Shown: positions 8,348-17,681 of the stretch, one piece after another
Numbering within the stretch: position 1 is the first letter of the stretch
How the letters are laid out: the number at the start of each line of letters is the position of its first letter
Assembly (NCBI RefSeq): GCF_021728415.1
Contig: NZ_JAKKDV010000001.1
Span: 1 to 64,000 of the forward strand
DNA from: Flaviramulus multivorans
GTDB taxonomy: Bacteria > Bacteroidota > Bacteroidia > Flavobacteriales > Flavobacteriaceae
Reading direction: 5' to 3'
Length of the DNA stretch: 64,000 nucleotides
Made by a program: the position numbers and the translations under genes
The notes under the pieces: generated by a model
The model's input: the letters and a program-made list of their open reading frames with translations, nothing else
Databases searched by the model: none
What the model was told of the DNA's origin: nothing

Positions 8348-9229
8348 TTAATACTCTATTTCTTTTGCTTCTATTAACATTCCTTTTCCTCCTGCCATAA
8401 TAGATTTTATCTTTTCCTTTTCAATAGTAAGATCTACTATTATTAAACTTGTAGATGGAGGCTGCATAAACTTACCTTGTTGAATGAAAAATCTATTCTT
8501 TTTAATTTTAAGCGTATTATAAAGGTAGCCGGCTAATGTCCCTGCAGCCATTCCTGTTCCTGCTTCTTCTAGAATTCCATATCGCGGTGCAAACATCCTT
8601 GTTGTTGCATCCCGTTCTGGATCATTCAGGTCTTGAGTAAAAATATAATATCCTATTAAATCAAGTTCAGTACTTATTTCGGTAATTAAATCATAATTTG
8701 GTGTTGCCTTTTTTAATATTTCTGTGTTCTTTACAGGAATTATAATAAATGAGTTACCCGTATTTACTAATTGTATGGGCGCATTTGGCAATAGATCAGT
8801 GACTTTTAAACCTATTGATTCAAGAATAAGGTCTTGTTTATGACTAACATTAACAAATTTGGGAGATAATTGTTCCATAAATGCGAATTCCCCTTCGATT
8901 TGTATTCTTCTTAAACCATCAATTGTTTCTTTGGATGAAATTTTAGTTTTTAATAAGTTTAATTGCTTTAAGTATGAAAAAGTTGCAATAGTAGCATGCC
9001 CACAATGAGCAATTTGTCTAATAGGCGTAAAGAAGTCTAATTTAAAATCGGCAACCGTGGATTTAGAAACAAATGCTGTTTCAGATAACCCAACTTTAGA
9101 TGTAATTTCCAATTTTTCAATATTACTTAAATTATCAGCATTAAGTACAATGCCTGCCGGATTTCCTCCAGAATTGTAATCTACAAATGCATTTACTATT
9201 TGTACTTTAATTTTTTTCATTTTATTCAT
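8348..9229 (-). CDS. PhzF-family isomerase/epimerase-like protein
   Basis: A 293-residue protein with the duplicated diaminopimelate-epimerase-like fold of the PhzF family. The first half has GNPAGIVL (about 22-29), the conserved L-S-E-T-A-F-V near 48, and F-F-T-P...A-H-C-G-H-A-T near 65-80. The second half has R-M-F-A-P-R-Y-G-I-L-E-E-A-G-T-G. The L-S-E-T-A-F glutamate is the catalytic residue in characterised PhzF. The family isomerises small metabolites; most bacterial members are not phenazine enzymes, and there are no other phenazine genes here. The start at 9229 gives MNKMKKIKVQ; the ATG four codons in is also possible. Confidence 0.85.
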   Translation of the reverse strand: MNKMKKIKVQIVNAFVDYNSGGNPAGIVLNADNLSNIEKLEITSKVGLSETAFVSKSTVADFKLDFFTPIRQIAHCGHATIATFSYLKQLNLLKTKISSKETIDGLRRIQIEGEFAFMEQLSPKFVNVSHKQDLILESIGLKVTDLLPNAPIQLVNTGNSFIIIPVKNTEILKKATPNYDLITEISTELDLIGYYIFTQDLNDPERDATTRMFAPRYGILEEAGTGMAAGTLAGYLYNTLKIKKNRFFIQQGKFMQPPSTSLIIVDLTIEKEKIKSIMAGGKGMLIEAKEIEY

Positions 9230-9284
9230 TCACCCTTTAAAGGTTGTATAATTTGTTAAAGAATCGTCTTGTAAAATTATTTTA

Positions 9285-9686
9285 TTAATACCACTTATTG
9301 TCATAAGACAATGCAAATTTTCCTCCACCAGTGAAAAATAAAGCTATTGGTATTAATATGTAAATTGCTAATAATTCAATGGCCCAACCTCCATTTTCAT
9401 TTAGAGCAAAAATGTTTTGAGCTTGTGTAAGCATTAGTGCTACCAGGCAATTTATTGCTAAAACTAGACTAGCCAATCGCATTTTATATCCAATTATTAT
9501 TAATACGGGTGCTATTATTTCTCCTATATACACGCCATAACTAATAAAAGATGGTAAGCCGTTACTTATAAGCAATTGTTGAATAAAGTCTATACCATAA
9601 ATTAGTTTTCCTATACCATACATAAGTAATGGAATACCAATAATTAGTCTAATAATTAAGAGTCCGATGTCATAATTTGTTTTCAT
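9285..9686 (-). CDS. DoxX-family membrane protein
   Basis: A 133-residue protein with four membrane helices (about 7-25, 46-65, 69-88 and 103-122). It has the family features L-I-I-R-L-I-I-G near the N-terminus and Y-G-V-Y-I-G-E-I-I-A-P in the second helix. DoxX proteins are often partners of oxidoreductases or thiol systems; nothing here fixes a role. It lies between the PhzF gene and a barrel-like gene with short gaps, so it is probably co-transcribed with them. It is unrelated in detail to the longer DoxX-like protein at 2709-3239. Confidence 0.8.
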   Translation of the reverse strand: MKTNYDIGLLIIRLIIGIPLLMYGIGKLIYGIDFIQQLLISNGLPSFISYGVYIGEIIAPVLIIIGYKMRLASLVLAINCLVALMLTQAQNIFALNENGGWAIELLAIYILIPIALFFTGGGKFALSYDNKWY

Positions 9687-9703
9687 AATTCTTTGTTGTT
9701 TGT

Positions 9704-10318
9704 TTAAAATTCATGTTTATAAAAAAACCCATAGTTATTTAAGGTTTTATTATTTTTAAATTGATCAAAATTGGCGGCTAAACCATATTGCCTTTGCTTT
9801 TTTTTGATTCCAATCCTTATTTGTTGAATACCTCGCTCTTGTTCCTTAAAATTTATATTACCATTTGACTGCACCTTTATTAATCCATAAACTTCATTAT
9901 TAATTAATGGTTTGTATTCTATAAAAGCCACCTGTTCTAATGTAAAATCATTTTGATAGGTTATACCTGCCGAGTATAATAACCAAATGGAATCTGATTT
10001 ATAATGAAAATTTCCTGATATAGTTGCAAAGGACCCTGGGTTTTTCAACCCTATTCCCAAACTCAAACCAATGTTTTTATGCACTCCATAAGACAATGAG
10101 TTTCTTAAAAAATATATATTATTATTGTCGTTATTATACTCTGTATCATAATATGTAATATTGGTTAGTTTTAATTTATCGTTAAAGTTATAATTGATTT
10201 TATGCTGATATGTATATGAACGATAACCCAAAACAATTTCTGGGTTGTAATTTAAATGTTGAGCTAAATTTTTCTGTAGGAACATTAAAAATACTATGTT
10301 CACTATTAAACATCTCAT
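9704..10318 (-). CDS. Hypothetical exported beta-rich protein
   Basis: A 204-residue protein with a signal peptide (about 1-19, ending L-A-Q). The rest alternates aromatic and polar residues in short beta segments and ends in an aromatic residue (Y-K-H-E-F), as outer-membrane barrels do. I recognise no family. It is the first gene of the run 10318 to 7503. The 277-base gap upstream contains a terminator for the preceding barrel gene but no consensus -7 box that I could identify, so its promoter is unknown. Confidence 0.6.
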   Translation of the reverse strand: MRCLIVNIVFLMFLQKNLAQHLNYNPEIVLGYRSYTYQHKINYNFNDKLKLTNITYYDTEYNNDNNNIYFLRNSLSYGVHKNIGLSLGIGLKNPGSFATISGNFHYKSDSIWLLYSAGITYQNDFTLEQVAFIEYKPLINNEVYGLIKVQSNGNINFKEQERGIQQIRIGIKKKQRQYGLAANFDQFKNNKTLNNYGFFYKHEF

Positions 10319-10524
10319 TGCTTTATAATTAAAAGTTCAGAGTGTAAAACTATCGTGTATGCAGAAGATAAAAATTAAGGTACCTTAAGATAATACAGAG
10401 CTATCAATCTTATTATTAACCACTTGAAATACAGCTTTATATAGATTTATATGATATATTGTCATCTTCAAATCGAAATTGAAGTTATTACTACAATACA
10501 TCGGCAATTGATAAGTAAAAAAAG

Positions 10525-10569
10525 AACACGCTAAATACTATTACACATATAAAAAGTATAAAGCGTGTT
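10525..10569 (-). terminator. Hairpin terminator after the barrel gene
   Basis: AACACGCT (10525-10532) pairs with AGCGTGTT (10562-10569). Read on the minus strand, the hairpin is followed by a run of T (complement of the A-run at 10517-10523). The loop is long (29 bases), so the call is moderate. It lies downstream of the barrel gene that ends at 10597. Confidence 0.55.
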
Positions 10570-10570
10570 A

Positions 10571-10594
10571 CTAACTAACTAACTAACTAACTAA
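10571..10594. repeat. CTAA tetranucleotide repeat, six copies
   Basis: Six perfect tandem copies of CTAA lie between the stop codon of the barrel gene (10597) and the terminator hairpin. Another tetranucleotide run, about four copies of ATTG/TGAT at 11301-11318, lies on the 5' side of the same gene. Runs of this kind can change length by slippage, but this one is outside the coding region. Confidence 0.8.
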
Positions 10595-10596
10595 CA

Positions 10597-11277
10597 CTAA
10601 AATTTATACCCAATGGAGATTAGCACTCCTTTACTTTTTACCTTTCCTATAAAATCTTCATCATCCATAGAATCAAATGACTTATCTAAATTTGTGAGCC
10701 CTAAATTATATCGTGCTTGAAAAAGCATTTTATTTTTAAGCTCATACCCTAAACCAAAATTTAAACTTGTATTTAAGGATTTTACATCACCCTTAATGTT
10801 TCGTTCTCCAGAAGTACTAGTAATGTCTCCATCTGCCTCCATGAAAAAATCATATTCACTTTTCGCGCTTACGACATATCCGAATTGAATTCCAGTCTCA
10901 ACACTAAATCTATCCTTTAAATAATATTTTGCTGTAACAGGTAGATTGATAAACCCTAATGTTATCTCTTCTTTAGCCTTAAGCACAAACTCTCCATCTT
11001 CATTACTTTCTGAATAGCTGATACTGTATTTCCCTCCTTCCAAGGAGTATAGCAATTCTGGTTGAATTGAAAATTTATTAGATACTCTATACTCTAACAA
11101 ACCTCCAATATGAAATCCAGATATGTCTTTCATACCACTTAAATCAGTGGATAAATTTGATAGATTATAACCTCCCTTGATTCCAAACCCCGTTTTTTGC
11201 GCAGATATCGTTTGTAATCCACCGATTAATGTCAGCAATGAAATTGCTATATTAATTCTAAAATAATTTGCTTTCAT
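10597..11277 (-). CDS. Outer-membrane beta-barrel protein (porin-like, PorT/OMP_b-brl type)
   Basis: The start chosen is the ATG at 11277, which begins a clean signal peptide (MKANYFRINIAISLLTLIGG, ending I-S-A-Q). The frame continues to 11322 but would add 15 polar residues. The mature part has the family pattern G-F-G-I-K-G-G-Y-N-L-S-N-L, then alternating strands such as Q-P-E-L-L-Y-S, and ends with V-L-I-S-I-G-Y-K-F, the terminal aromatic typical of barrels. Such eight-stranded barrels sit in the outer membrane; their cargo is unknown. It is transcribed alone, from a region with an element shared with the DUF5689 lipoprotein gene. Confidence 0.8.
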   Translation of the reverse strand: MKANYFRINIAISLLTLIGGLQTISAQKTGFGIKGGYNLSNLSTDLSGMKDISGFHIGGLLEYRVSNKFSIQPELLYSLEGGKYSISYSESNEDGEFVLKAKEEITLGFINLPVTAKYYLKDRFSVETGIQFGYVVSAKSEYDFFMEADGDITSTSGERNIKGDVKSLNTSLNFGLGYELKNKMLFQARYNLGLTNLDKSFDSMDDEDFIGKVKSKGVLISIGYKF

Positions 11278-11307
11278 AATACTTTTTAAACTGTTCGTTA
11301 ATTGATT

Positions 11308-11367
11308 GATTGATTGATGCAAATTTGATATTTATACACATTATAAAAATTAATGTAGATTAAGAAA
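11308..11367 (-). promoter_or_regulatory. Palindrome-containing element upstream of the barrel gene
   Basis: Aligns without gaps to 6664-6723. The palindrome here is TTAATGTAGATTAA (11350-11363), one mismatch from perfect, and the GCAAATTTGATA block is at 11319. The distance between them is 31 bases in both copies. The element lies 31 bases upstream of the barrel gene ATG, so it probably holds both operator and core promoter. Confidence 0.6.
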
Positions 11368-11400
11368 TTGAAATTCAACATTTTTGTTGCTCTCAATAAA

Positions 11401-11430
11401 TAGAGTCACTAACAATCGGTAGCGACTCTA
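11401..11430 (-). terminator. Probable terminator after the HMA gene
   Basis: TAGAGTC (11401-11407) pairs with GACTCTA (11424-11430), and more pairing continues inward around one mismatch. It lies just after the stop of the HMA gene at 11453, read on the minus strand. The downstream T-run is weak (ATTTATT), so efficiency is uncertain. Confidence 0.45.
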
Positions 11431-11452
11431 ATATTGATTGCTCATTTTTTGA

Positions 11453-11665
11453 TTATGATATTTTTTCTGCCGTAAAACCAGCTTCTTTAACTGCAGTGAT
11501 AACTTTATCGCTATCTATATTTTCTGCTGATACAGTTAATGTTTTTTTAAGAGTAAATAGGTCTACATCCCAATTTCCTTTTCCTAATTTTTCATCAAGT
11601 GTAGGTGTTGCTTTAGTAATACACCCACTACATTTTATATTTGTTTTAAATTTTAAAGTTTCCAT
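11453..11665 (-). CDS. HMA-domain copper chaperone-like protein
   Basis: A 70-residue stand-alone heavy-metal-associated domain with the metal-binding loop I-K-C-S-G-C (Cys12 and Cys15) and the expected ferredoxin-like strand pattern. In intact family members the two cysteines bind Cu(I) or a related soft metal. It follows the MFS gene by 31 bases on the same strand and is the last gene of the efflux block. This suggests that the block is linked to metal stress, although the pumps themselves need not move metal. Confidence 0.85.
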   Translation of the reverse strand: METLKFKTNIKCSGCITKATPTLDEKLGKGNWDVDLFTLKKTLTVSAENIDSDKVITAVKEAGFTAEKIS

Positions 11666-11696
11666 TTTATAACTTTTTTAATATTAATAATTGAGT

Positions 11697-13124
11697 TTAA
11701 GCTTTTAATGTTTTTACATAAAACATTGAAACGAATACTGCTAATCCACTTATAAAAGCTGCAGCAATAAATGCCGATTTAAATCCTGAAATCAATACTT
11801 CTTGAGATGTTCCGTTTAAAGAACTAGTTGCCTGAGCAGTTGCAGCAGCAATAGCAACTATTATCGCAAGTCCTAATGCAGAACCAATTTGATAACTTGT
11901 GTTCACAAGACCAGAAGCAAGACCTGATTCTTCTGGTTTTGCTCCAGAAATTGAAGCAATTGTTCCAGGAATATAGGCCAATGACATCCCAATTGCTCCT
12001 AATATTGATGCTGGCAATACATTGGAAATAAAACTCCCATTTTCTGGCACCATGCTAAATAACACTAAGGAAAAGGTCAGAAAAATTAATCCTAAAACAA
12101 GATTCTTCTTAAAACCAAACTTCTGTACCAACTTCCCAGAATAACTTACCATTAATATCATAATAGTTACTGTCATTGGCAATAGTGCTAAACCACTCTG
12201 AAACGCCGAATAATTAAGTACTTGCTGTAAATAGAGATTTAAATAAAACCATAACGGAATCCATGCACCAGCTAACAATGCCATCACAATATTACCAGAC
12301 GATAAATTTGGTGTTTTAAATATAGAGAGTGGAATTAAAGGCTGATCTTTCTTCTTTTGAATTATAATAAACAATCCAAAAAGAAGTAACGAAATGGCTG
12401 ATAACCCTATAGTATTCAACGAAGCCCATCCATTAGTTTCTGCGGTAACGATTGCATAAACGATTAGCACTAAAGATATAGTTGCTAAAATAGACCCAAT
12501 GATATCTACCTTACCATTTCGTGTTTCTCCTTTTTGAAGATAACGAGGTGACGTCAAAATCACTAACAACCCAATCGGGATGTTTATATAGAAAATCCAT
12601 TCCCATGAAATCCATTGGGTAATAACACCTCCTAAAAATACACCCGCAGAACCACCTGCTGCTGCAGCTGCTCCCCAAAAACCTAGTGCTTTACCTAATT
12701 CTTTAGGGTCTCTAAACATAGCTAAAACCATTGTTAGTGCTGAAGGCGCAATTAATGCTGAACCTAAACCTTGAAGTGCTCTACTAACATTTAATGTCAC
12801 GTCAGACCAAGATAGACCTGCAAATAATGATGAAATCGTTAAGATTAAAAACCCTGTGATAAAGAGCTTGCGTGCACCAAAAATGTCCGATAGTTTACCT
12901 CCTAATAATAGAAAGCCTCCAAATGAAATCACGTAGGCATTAAATATCCATTGTAATCCTGATTGTGAATACCCTAAATCAGCTTTTATCGCTGGTAAAG
13001 CGACACCAATAATGGATGTATCCATGATCACTATAAACTGTGCCACACATAATATAAATAAAGCAGCCCATCGTAATGGATAGTGTCCTGCATCATTTGT
13101 TTTATTGTTATTATTTGTTTTCAT
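11697..13124 (-). CDS. MFS drug efflux transporter, DHA2 (EmrB/QacA) type
   Basis: A 475-residue protein with about 14 hydrophobic segments, as in the DHA2 branch of the major facilitator superfamily. Motif A is visible as G-G-K-L-S-D-I-F-G-A-R-K near residue 75. The first helix holds I-V-I-M-D-T-S-I-I-G-V-A-L-P (about 31-45), the DHA2 signature region. Members are proton antiporters for drugs and amphipathic compounds in the inner membrane. It is encoded after TolC with a 93-base gap that carries a weaker copy of the shared operator (13142-13206), so it may also be transcribed on its own. Confidence 0.9.
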   Translation of the reverse strand: MKTNNNNKTNDAGHYPLRWAALFILCVAQFIVIMDTSIIGVALPAIKADLGYSQSGLQWIFNAYVISFGGFLLLGGKLSDIFGARKLFITGFLILTISSLFAGLSWSDVTLNVSRALQGLGSALIAPSALTMVLAMFRDPKELGKALGFWGAAAAAGGSAGVFLGGVITQWISWEWIFYINIPIGLLVILTSPRYLQKGETRNGKVDIIGSILATISLVLIVYAIVTAETNGWASLNTIGLSAISLLLFGLFIIIQKKKDQPLIPLSIFKTPNLSSGNIVMALLAGAWIPLWFYLNLYLQQVLNYSAFQSGLALLPMTVTIMILMVSYSGKLVQKFGFKKNLVLGLIFLTFSLVLFSMVPENGSFISNVLPASILGAIGMSLAYIPGTIASISGAKPEESGLASGLVNTSYQIGSALGLAIIVAIAAATAQATSSLNGTSQEVLISGFKSAFIAAAFISGLAVFVSMFYVKTLKA

Positions 13125-13141
13125 TGTTCATTTATTTAAGT

Positions 13142-13206
13142 CAAAATTACGAGTAGTAATGCAAGTGAGTATTGCACTATTTTGGCTGTTTTTAATAAAA
13201 TTTATT
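13142..13206 (-). promoter_or_regulatory. Shared 65-bp promoter/operator, degenerate copy C
   Basis: CAAAATTA lies at 13142-13149 (a -7 box TAATTTTG on the minus strand) and TTGCAC at 13172-13177, the same 30-base offset as in copies A and B. The outer TAGTTCTAAAATTTTAT block is only partly kept (about 11 of 17 positions). It lies upstream of the MFS gene ATG (13124). Confidence 0.45.
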
Positions 13207-13217
13207 GTTCGAAATGT

Positions 13218-14558
13218 TTAAAAATTAAGTTGCCCCAATGCTCTTTGTAGTTCGGTTTTACTCATTTTGAGATTGTAAATAGCTTGTAAATAAGTAATCT
13301 GTGACGACGTAAGAGCAAGCTCAGCATCAGATACTTCCAATTTAGAGCCAATACCATTATTGTATCTCTGGTTGTTCATCGCATAATTGACTTCAGCTGC
13401 TTCTACAGTTCTCTTTTGAGTTTCGTACTGTAGCTTGGCATTGTTCCAGTTATTCATTATCGTGGCGAGTTCTAACCTTACATTGTCATGCATATCATCC
13501 ATTTTAATTTTTTCTTGTTCCAATTTTAATTGGCTTTGTTTCACTTTAGAAGTTGTTTTGCCTCCCAAGAAAATGGGAATTGACATATTTATACCTATAA
13601 ATGTGGTGTTATGCCATGTTTGGTTTTTGAAGTTTTCATCATCCAATTGAGATTGCAACTGGTATTGTCCCATTAAAGATATTTCAGGAGATCGCATGGC
13701 TTTAACAGCAGCTAATCTTCTTTCTTCAAGTTCAATAACCAATTTTTGAGTTTCAAGGTCGTGTCTCTTTAAATCTTCAACTGAAATCGATTCATCAAAT
13801 ACGTCAAGCTCATCATTATTATCATTTAACGACAAACTATCCACAAGTTCTAAATCATCGTTTTCATCTAATCCAATTAATTGTTTTAACTGGGTTTTAG
13901 TAATCGCAATAGTACTTAATTGATAGGCAACAGAAGTTTTCAAGTTCTCAACAGCAATATAGCTTCTCAAAGTATCTGTCTTTAACCCTTTGCCTTGTAA
14001 AAAAAGTGACTTGGCATCTTTAAGCGCTTTTTTATTTCTTTGAAGACTTTTCTCTAATAACACTAATTGATTTTTCCCTAATAACACCTGATAGTAGGTT
14101 TTTGTGACTTCATGAATCAATCGACTCTCTAAATCACCTGTCTTTTCTTTTTCAATTTTCTCTTCTATTAAGGACGCTTTGATTTCCTGATTGGATTTCA
14201 TTGAAAAAAGGGTCTGATTGAAAGTTACTGCACTGTTATATTGATACAATCCACCAACACGAACTTCTTGGACATTCTTATCTGTACCTGCAAAACTACC
14301 AGGAAGAAAAATAACTTGTCTATCAAAATACCTAGAGATATTACCATTAAAAGCGACGTTAGGCAACCATGTGTTTTTTGCTTCTTTCACTGCCTGCTTT
14401 ACGCGCAGTTCCTCAAGGTTTTGAATTTTTAATGCTTTATTCCCTTGAGATGCTAATGCAATGGCTTCATCTAAACTGATTGCTTTTTGAGCCATTACGT
14501 TTATACCTGATGTAAAAACCCACAGGATAACCACTAATTTTAAAATTTGTGTTTTCAT
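13218..14558 (-). CDS. TolC-family outer-membrane efflux channel
   Basis: The start chosen is the ATG at 14558, which opens a signal peptide (MKTQILKLVVILWVF, cleavage after M-A-Q). The frame reaches 14579 but would then overlap the RND gene. The mature protein has the duplicated helical hairpins of TolC, for example S-L-D-E-A-I-A-L-A near the N-terminus and the repeat N-N-Q-R-Y-N-N-G-I-G-S-K-L-E-V near the C-terminus. It forms the outer-membrane exit duct for the RND pump encoded immediately upstream. It could also serve the MFS pump downstream. Confidence 0.9.
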   Translation of the reverse strand: MKTQILKLVVILWVFTSGINVMAQKAISLDEAIALASQGNKALKIQNLEELRVKQAVKEAKNTWLPNVAFNGNISRYFDRQVIFLPGSFAGTDKNVQEVRVGGLYQYNSAVTFNQTLFSMKSNQEIKASLIEEKIEKEKTGDLESRLIHEVTKTYYQVLLGKNQLVLLEKSLQRNKKALKDAKSLFLQGKGLKTDTLRSYIAVENLKTSVAYQLSTIAITKTQLKQLIGLDENDDLELVDSLSLNDNNDELDVFDESISVEDLKRHDLETQKLVIELEERRLAAVKAMRSPEISLMGQYQLQSQLDDENFKNQTWHNTTFIGINMSIPIFLGGKTTSKVKQSQLKLEQEKIKMDDMHDNVRLELATIMNNWNNAKLQYETQKRTVEAAEVNYAMNNQRYNNGIGSKLEVSDAELALTSSQITYLQAIYNLKMSKTELQRALGQLNF

Positions 14559-14568
14559 TATTAAAGTT

Positions 14569-17500
14569 CTAATGTTCATGACTAATCTCTAGTGAAGGGT
14601 GCTCTTCTTCTACAATTTCAGCAGTAGCCTTTGCACTAGATAAATAAGAGTATACTGCAGGAATAATAAAAAGCGTTAAAATTCCGGCAAAAATCAATCC
14701 TCCAGCAATGACAATGCCTAATGATTGACGACTATTAAAGGTCATAGCAATAGGTAATGCGCCAAATATCATGGCTAATGACGTCATTAAAATTGGTCTA
14801 AAACGTTGTACTGCAGCTTGTGTAGCCGCTTCAAATTTTGAAAGTCCCTTGGCTTTTAAATCGTTGGCGAATTCTACAATTAGAATTCCATTTTTAGTGA
14901 TTAGTCCAACAAGTGTAATAATCCCAATTTGACTGAATACATTCAAACTTTGACCAAAGAAATACAGACTCAATATAGCGCCTGTAACAGCCATTGGAAC
15001 CGTAAGCATGATAATAAGTGGATCTCGTAAGCTTTCAAATTGCGCAGCAAGAATCATGTAAATGATGATGAGTGCTAATAACAAGGTGAACAGAATATTT
15101 CCTTGACTTTCTTCATAATCCCTTGCTTGACCAGCTAAACTCGATTTAAAGTTGTCTCCTAAAACCTCGCGCTTTATGTTTTGCATTTCTTTAATGCCTT
15201 CTTCCAAACTAACACCTGGAGCTAGTCCAGCAGAAATTGTTGCCGACGTATATTGATCGTAGCGATAAATGGCTGCAGGACTAATCCCTTCTTCCATAGT
15301 CACTAAATTGTCTAAAGAAATCATTTGTCCGTTAGAAGAACGCACGTTGATGGAGCGCAAATCACTGATATCATTTCGTTGCAGTTTTTCAACTTGTCCA
15401 ATCACTTCATATTGTCTATCGTTACGTAAGAAATAACCATAGCGCTGTCCAGATAATGATAATTGTAATGCTCGAGACACCTCTTGAATAGAGACTCCCA
15501 TTAGGGCTGCTTTTTGTCTATCTACATTGATTTTTACTTCAGGTTTATTCATCTTTAAATCAGAGTCCACAAACATTAATTTTGGGCTTTGACGTGCTGC
15601 TTGTAAAAATTTCGGGAGTACATTATTTAAGCTATCCAAACTTTGTGTTTGCAATACAAATTGAACAGGCATGCCTCCTCCATATCGCGTACCTATAGTT
15701 GGTGGCATGTATGGAAATAGCAAGAAATCTCTAAAGTTACCCGAAGCTGCTCCATATTGATTGTATAAATCTTGCGCTGACATTTTTCGGTCTTTAGGAT
15801 CATTCAAATAAATACTTTGTACCGCTACATTAACTGGTGCAGGTGCTGGAATAAATGAAATAGCTACCATAGAATATGTTTGGTACAATCCATCAGTAGA
15901 TTCATTCACATACTTCCCAACCTCTGTCATTCCTTTTTTCATGTAGTCAAAAGAAACGCCTTCAGGTGCAACCGCAATTAAACTTATGTTTGAACGATCT
16001 TCAACTGGAGCCAATTCAGAAGGCAATGTTTTACCAACCACTAAAATTAGACCACCAGCTATTACTAAGAACACCCAAGCCATCCAACGTTTTTTCATGA
16101 AGGCTGTTAGTAATTTTTCATAACCATTGTTTAATTTGATAAAAAACGGTTCTGTTGTGCGATAAAGCCAATTTGGTTGGTCTTGCTTTTTTAATAAATA
16201 AGCACTCAACATAGGCGACAAGGTTAAGGCCACAAATGCTGAAACCAATACAGATCCTGACACGACAATGGCGAACTCCTTAAATAACTGACCACTAATG
16301 CCTCCCATAAAAATGATAGGCATAAATACAGCAGCAAGAGTGATGGTTGTAGATATTACTGCAAAATAAATTTCCTTTGAGCCTTTGAATGCCGCTTGAA
16401 TTGGCGTCATACCTTCTTCAACCTTCTTATAGATATTTTCTAATACCACAATGGCGTCATCTACCACCAAACCAATGGCAAGTACCAAGCCTAACAGTGT
16501 AAGAACGTTTATAGAGAATCCAGCCAAATACATGATGAAAAAGGCAGAAAGAATTGAAACAGGAATTGCCAATACAGGAATAATGGTAGAGCGCCAATCT
16601 CTTAAGAATAAGAATATGATGAGCACTACCAGACCAAAGGCAATAAATAATGTTTCTTCAACTTCCTTAATAGACTCTCTTACAGGTTTTGTGAAGTCAA
16701 AACCTACAATTAATCGGTATTCTTTAGGAACTTCTTGTCGTAATTGATCAAGTCGTTTGTAAAACTCGTCGACCACTTCAATGGCATTGGCTCCTCTTTG
16801 AATTTGAATCGCAATGCCCACACCAACACGATTGGCATTATGAGTTCCATTAATGATAGCTGTACGCTCGTTCATTTCACCTAACTCTGCGTAACCAATA
16901 TCTTTCAGTTTAATAATAGAATTGTCATTTTGCTTAATAATCATGTTATTAAACTCTTCTGCAGTTGTTAAGCGTCCAATAGAACGCACACTCAATTCAT
17001 TATTATCACCTTCTATTCTTCCAGAAGGCAAATCGATATTTTCTCTTAACAGAGCTTGTCTGATATCTTCAGGTGTAAGTTGCAATGCCGCTAATTTAAT
17101 AGGGTCAAAACGAAGTCTCATTGCGTATTTATGCTCACCAACAACCGCAACTCTATTAACTCCAGGGATGGATTGCATTCGGTCTTTGATAGTTGTTGAA
17201 GCTAAATGACTTACTTCTTTTATATCTTTTGTGTCACTTTCTACCTCTAGAAAAGCCACCAAATTATCTGGTGACGATGCCTTTTCCACTATTGGAGGAT
17301 CGACATCTGCAGGAATTTGATTTTTAGATTTAGATACCTTATCTCGAACGTCATTTAGGGCATCTTCCAAATCAATATCTCTATTAAATTCAATGGTAAT
17401 TATACTTACTTGCTCTCTAGATTCAGACGAAATAGTTCTCAATCCATTGGCTTCTGCAATTGACTCTTCCATTGGCTTTGTAATTTTGGAAGCAATCACA

Positions 17501-17670
17501 TCTGGACTTGCGCCAGGATAAAAGGTCACAACTGAAATGACAGGAGGTTCGGTTAAAGGAAACTCTCTAACCCCTAAATTCATCCAGCCTACAATACCCA
17601 TAATGACAATTAAAGCAGAAAACACACCTGCCAAAACGGGTTTTTTTATACTTATTGATGGTAAACTCAT
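14569..17670 (-). CDS. RND multidrug efflux pump, HAE1 (AcrB-like) family
   Basis: A 1033-residue protein of normal length for hydrophobe/amphiphile RND pumps. Visible landmarks are the N-terminal I-K-K-P-V-L-A, the proton-relay stretch G-L-V-V-D-D-A-I-V-V-L-E-N (about residue 405-417), and the second half-repeat with L-I-T-K-N-G-I-L-I-V-E-F-A-N. Twelve membrane helices and two large periplasmic loops follow the standard plan. It works with the adaptor encoded 11 bases upstream and the TolC encoded directly downstream, so the three genes make a complete tripartite pump. A C-terminal acidic tail (E-I-V-E-E-E-H-P) is present. The substrate range cannot be read from the sequence. Confidence 0.95.
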   Translation of the reverse strand: MSLPSISIKKPVLAGVFSALIVIMGIVGWMNLGVREFPLTEPPVISVVTFYPGASPDVIASKITKPMEESIAEANGLRTISSESREQVSIITIEFNRDIDLEDALNDVRDKVSKSKNQIPADVDPPIVEKASSPDNLVAFLEVESDTKDIKEVSHLASTTIKDRMQSIPGVNRVAVVGEHKYAMRLRFDPIKLAALQLTPEDIRQALLRENIDLPSGRIEGDNNELSVRSIGRLTTAEEFNNMIIKQNDNSIIKLKDIGYAELGEMNERTAIINGTHNANRVGVGIAIQIQRGANAIEVVDEFYKRLDQLRQEVPKEYRLIVGFDFTKPVRESIKEVEETLFIAFGLVVLIIFLFLRDWRSTIIPVLAIPVSILSAFFIMYLAGFSINVLTLLGLVLAIGLVVDDAIVVLENIYKKVEEGMTPIQAAFKGSKEIYFAVISTTITLAAVFMPIIFMGGISGQLFKEFAIVVSGSVLVSAFVALTLSPMLSAYLLKKQDQPNWLYRTTEPFFIKLNNGYEKLLTAFMKKRWMAWVFLVIAGGLILVVGKTLPSELAPVEDRSNISLIAVAPEGVSFDYMKKGMTEVGKYVNESTDGLYQTYSMVAISFIPAPAPVNVAVQSIYLNDPKDRKMSAQDLYNQYGAASGNFRDFLLFPYMPPTIGTRYGGGMPVQFVLQTQSLDSLNNVLPKFLQAARQSPKLMFVDSDLKMNKPEVKINVDRQKAALMGVSIQEVSRALQLSLSGQRYGYFLRNDRQYEVIGQVEKLQRNDISDLRSINVRSSNGQMISLDNLVTMEEGISPAAIYRYDQYTSATISAGLAPGVSLEEGIKEMQNIKREVLGDNFKSSLAGQARDYEESQGNILFTLLLALIIIYMILAAQFESLRDPLIIMLTVPMAVTGAILSLYFFGQSLNVFSQIGIITLVGLITKNGILIVEFANDLKAKGLSKFEAATQAAVQRFRPILMTSLAMIFGALPIAMTFNSRQSLGIVIAGGLIFAGILTLFIIPAVYSYLSSAKATAEIVEEEHPSLEISHEH

Positions 17671-17681
17671 GATCTTATGTT

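Noticed and set aside
8348-9229. Phenazine biosynthesis
   Set aside because: Only the PhzF-like isomerase is present; the other phz genes are absent, and the family is widely used for other metabolites.
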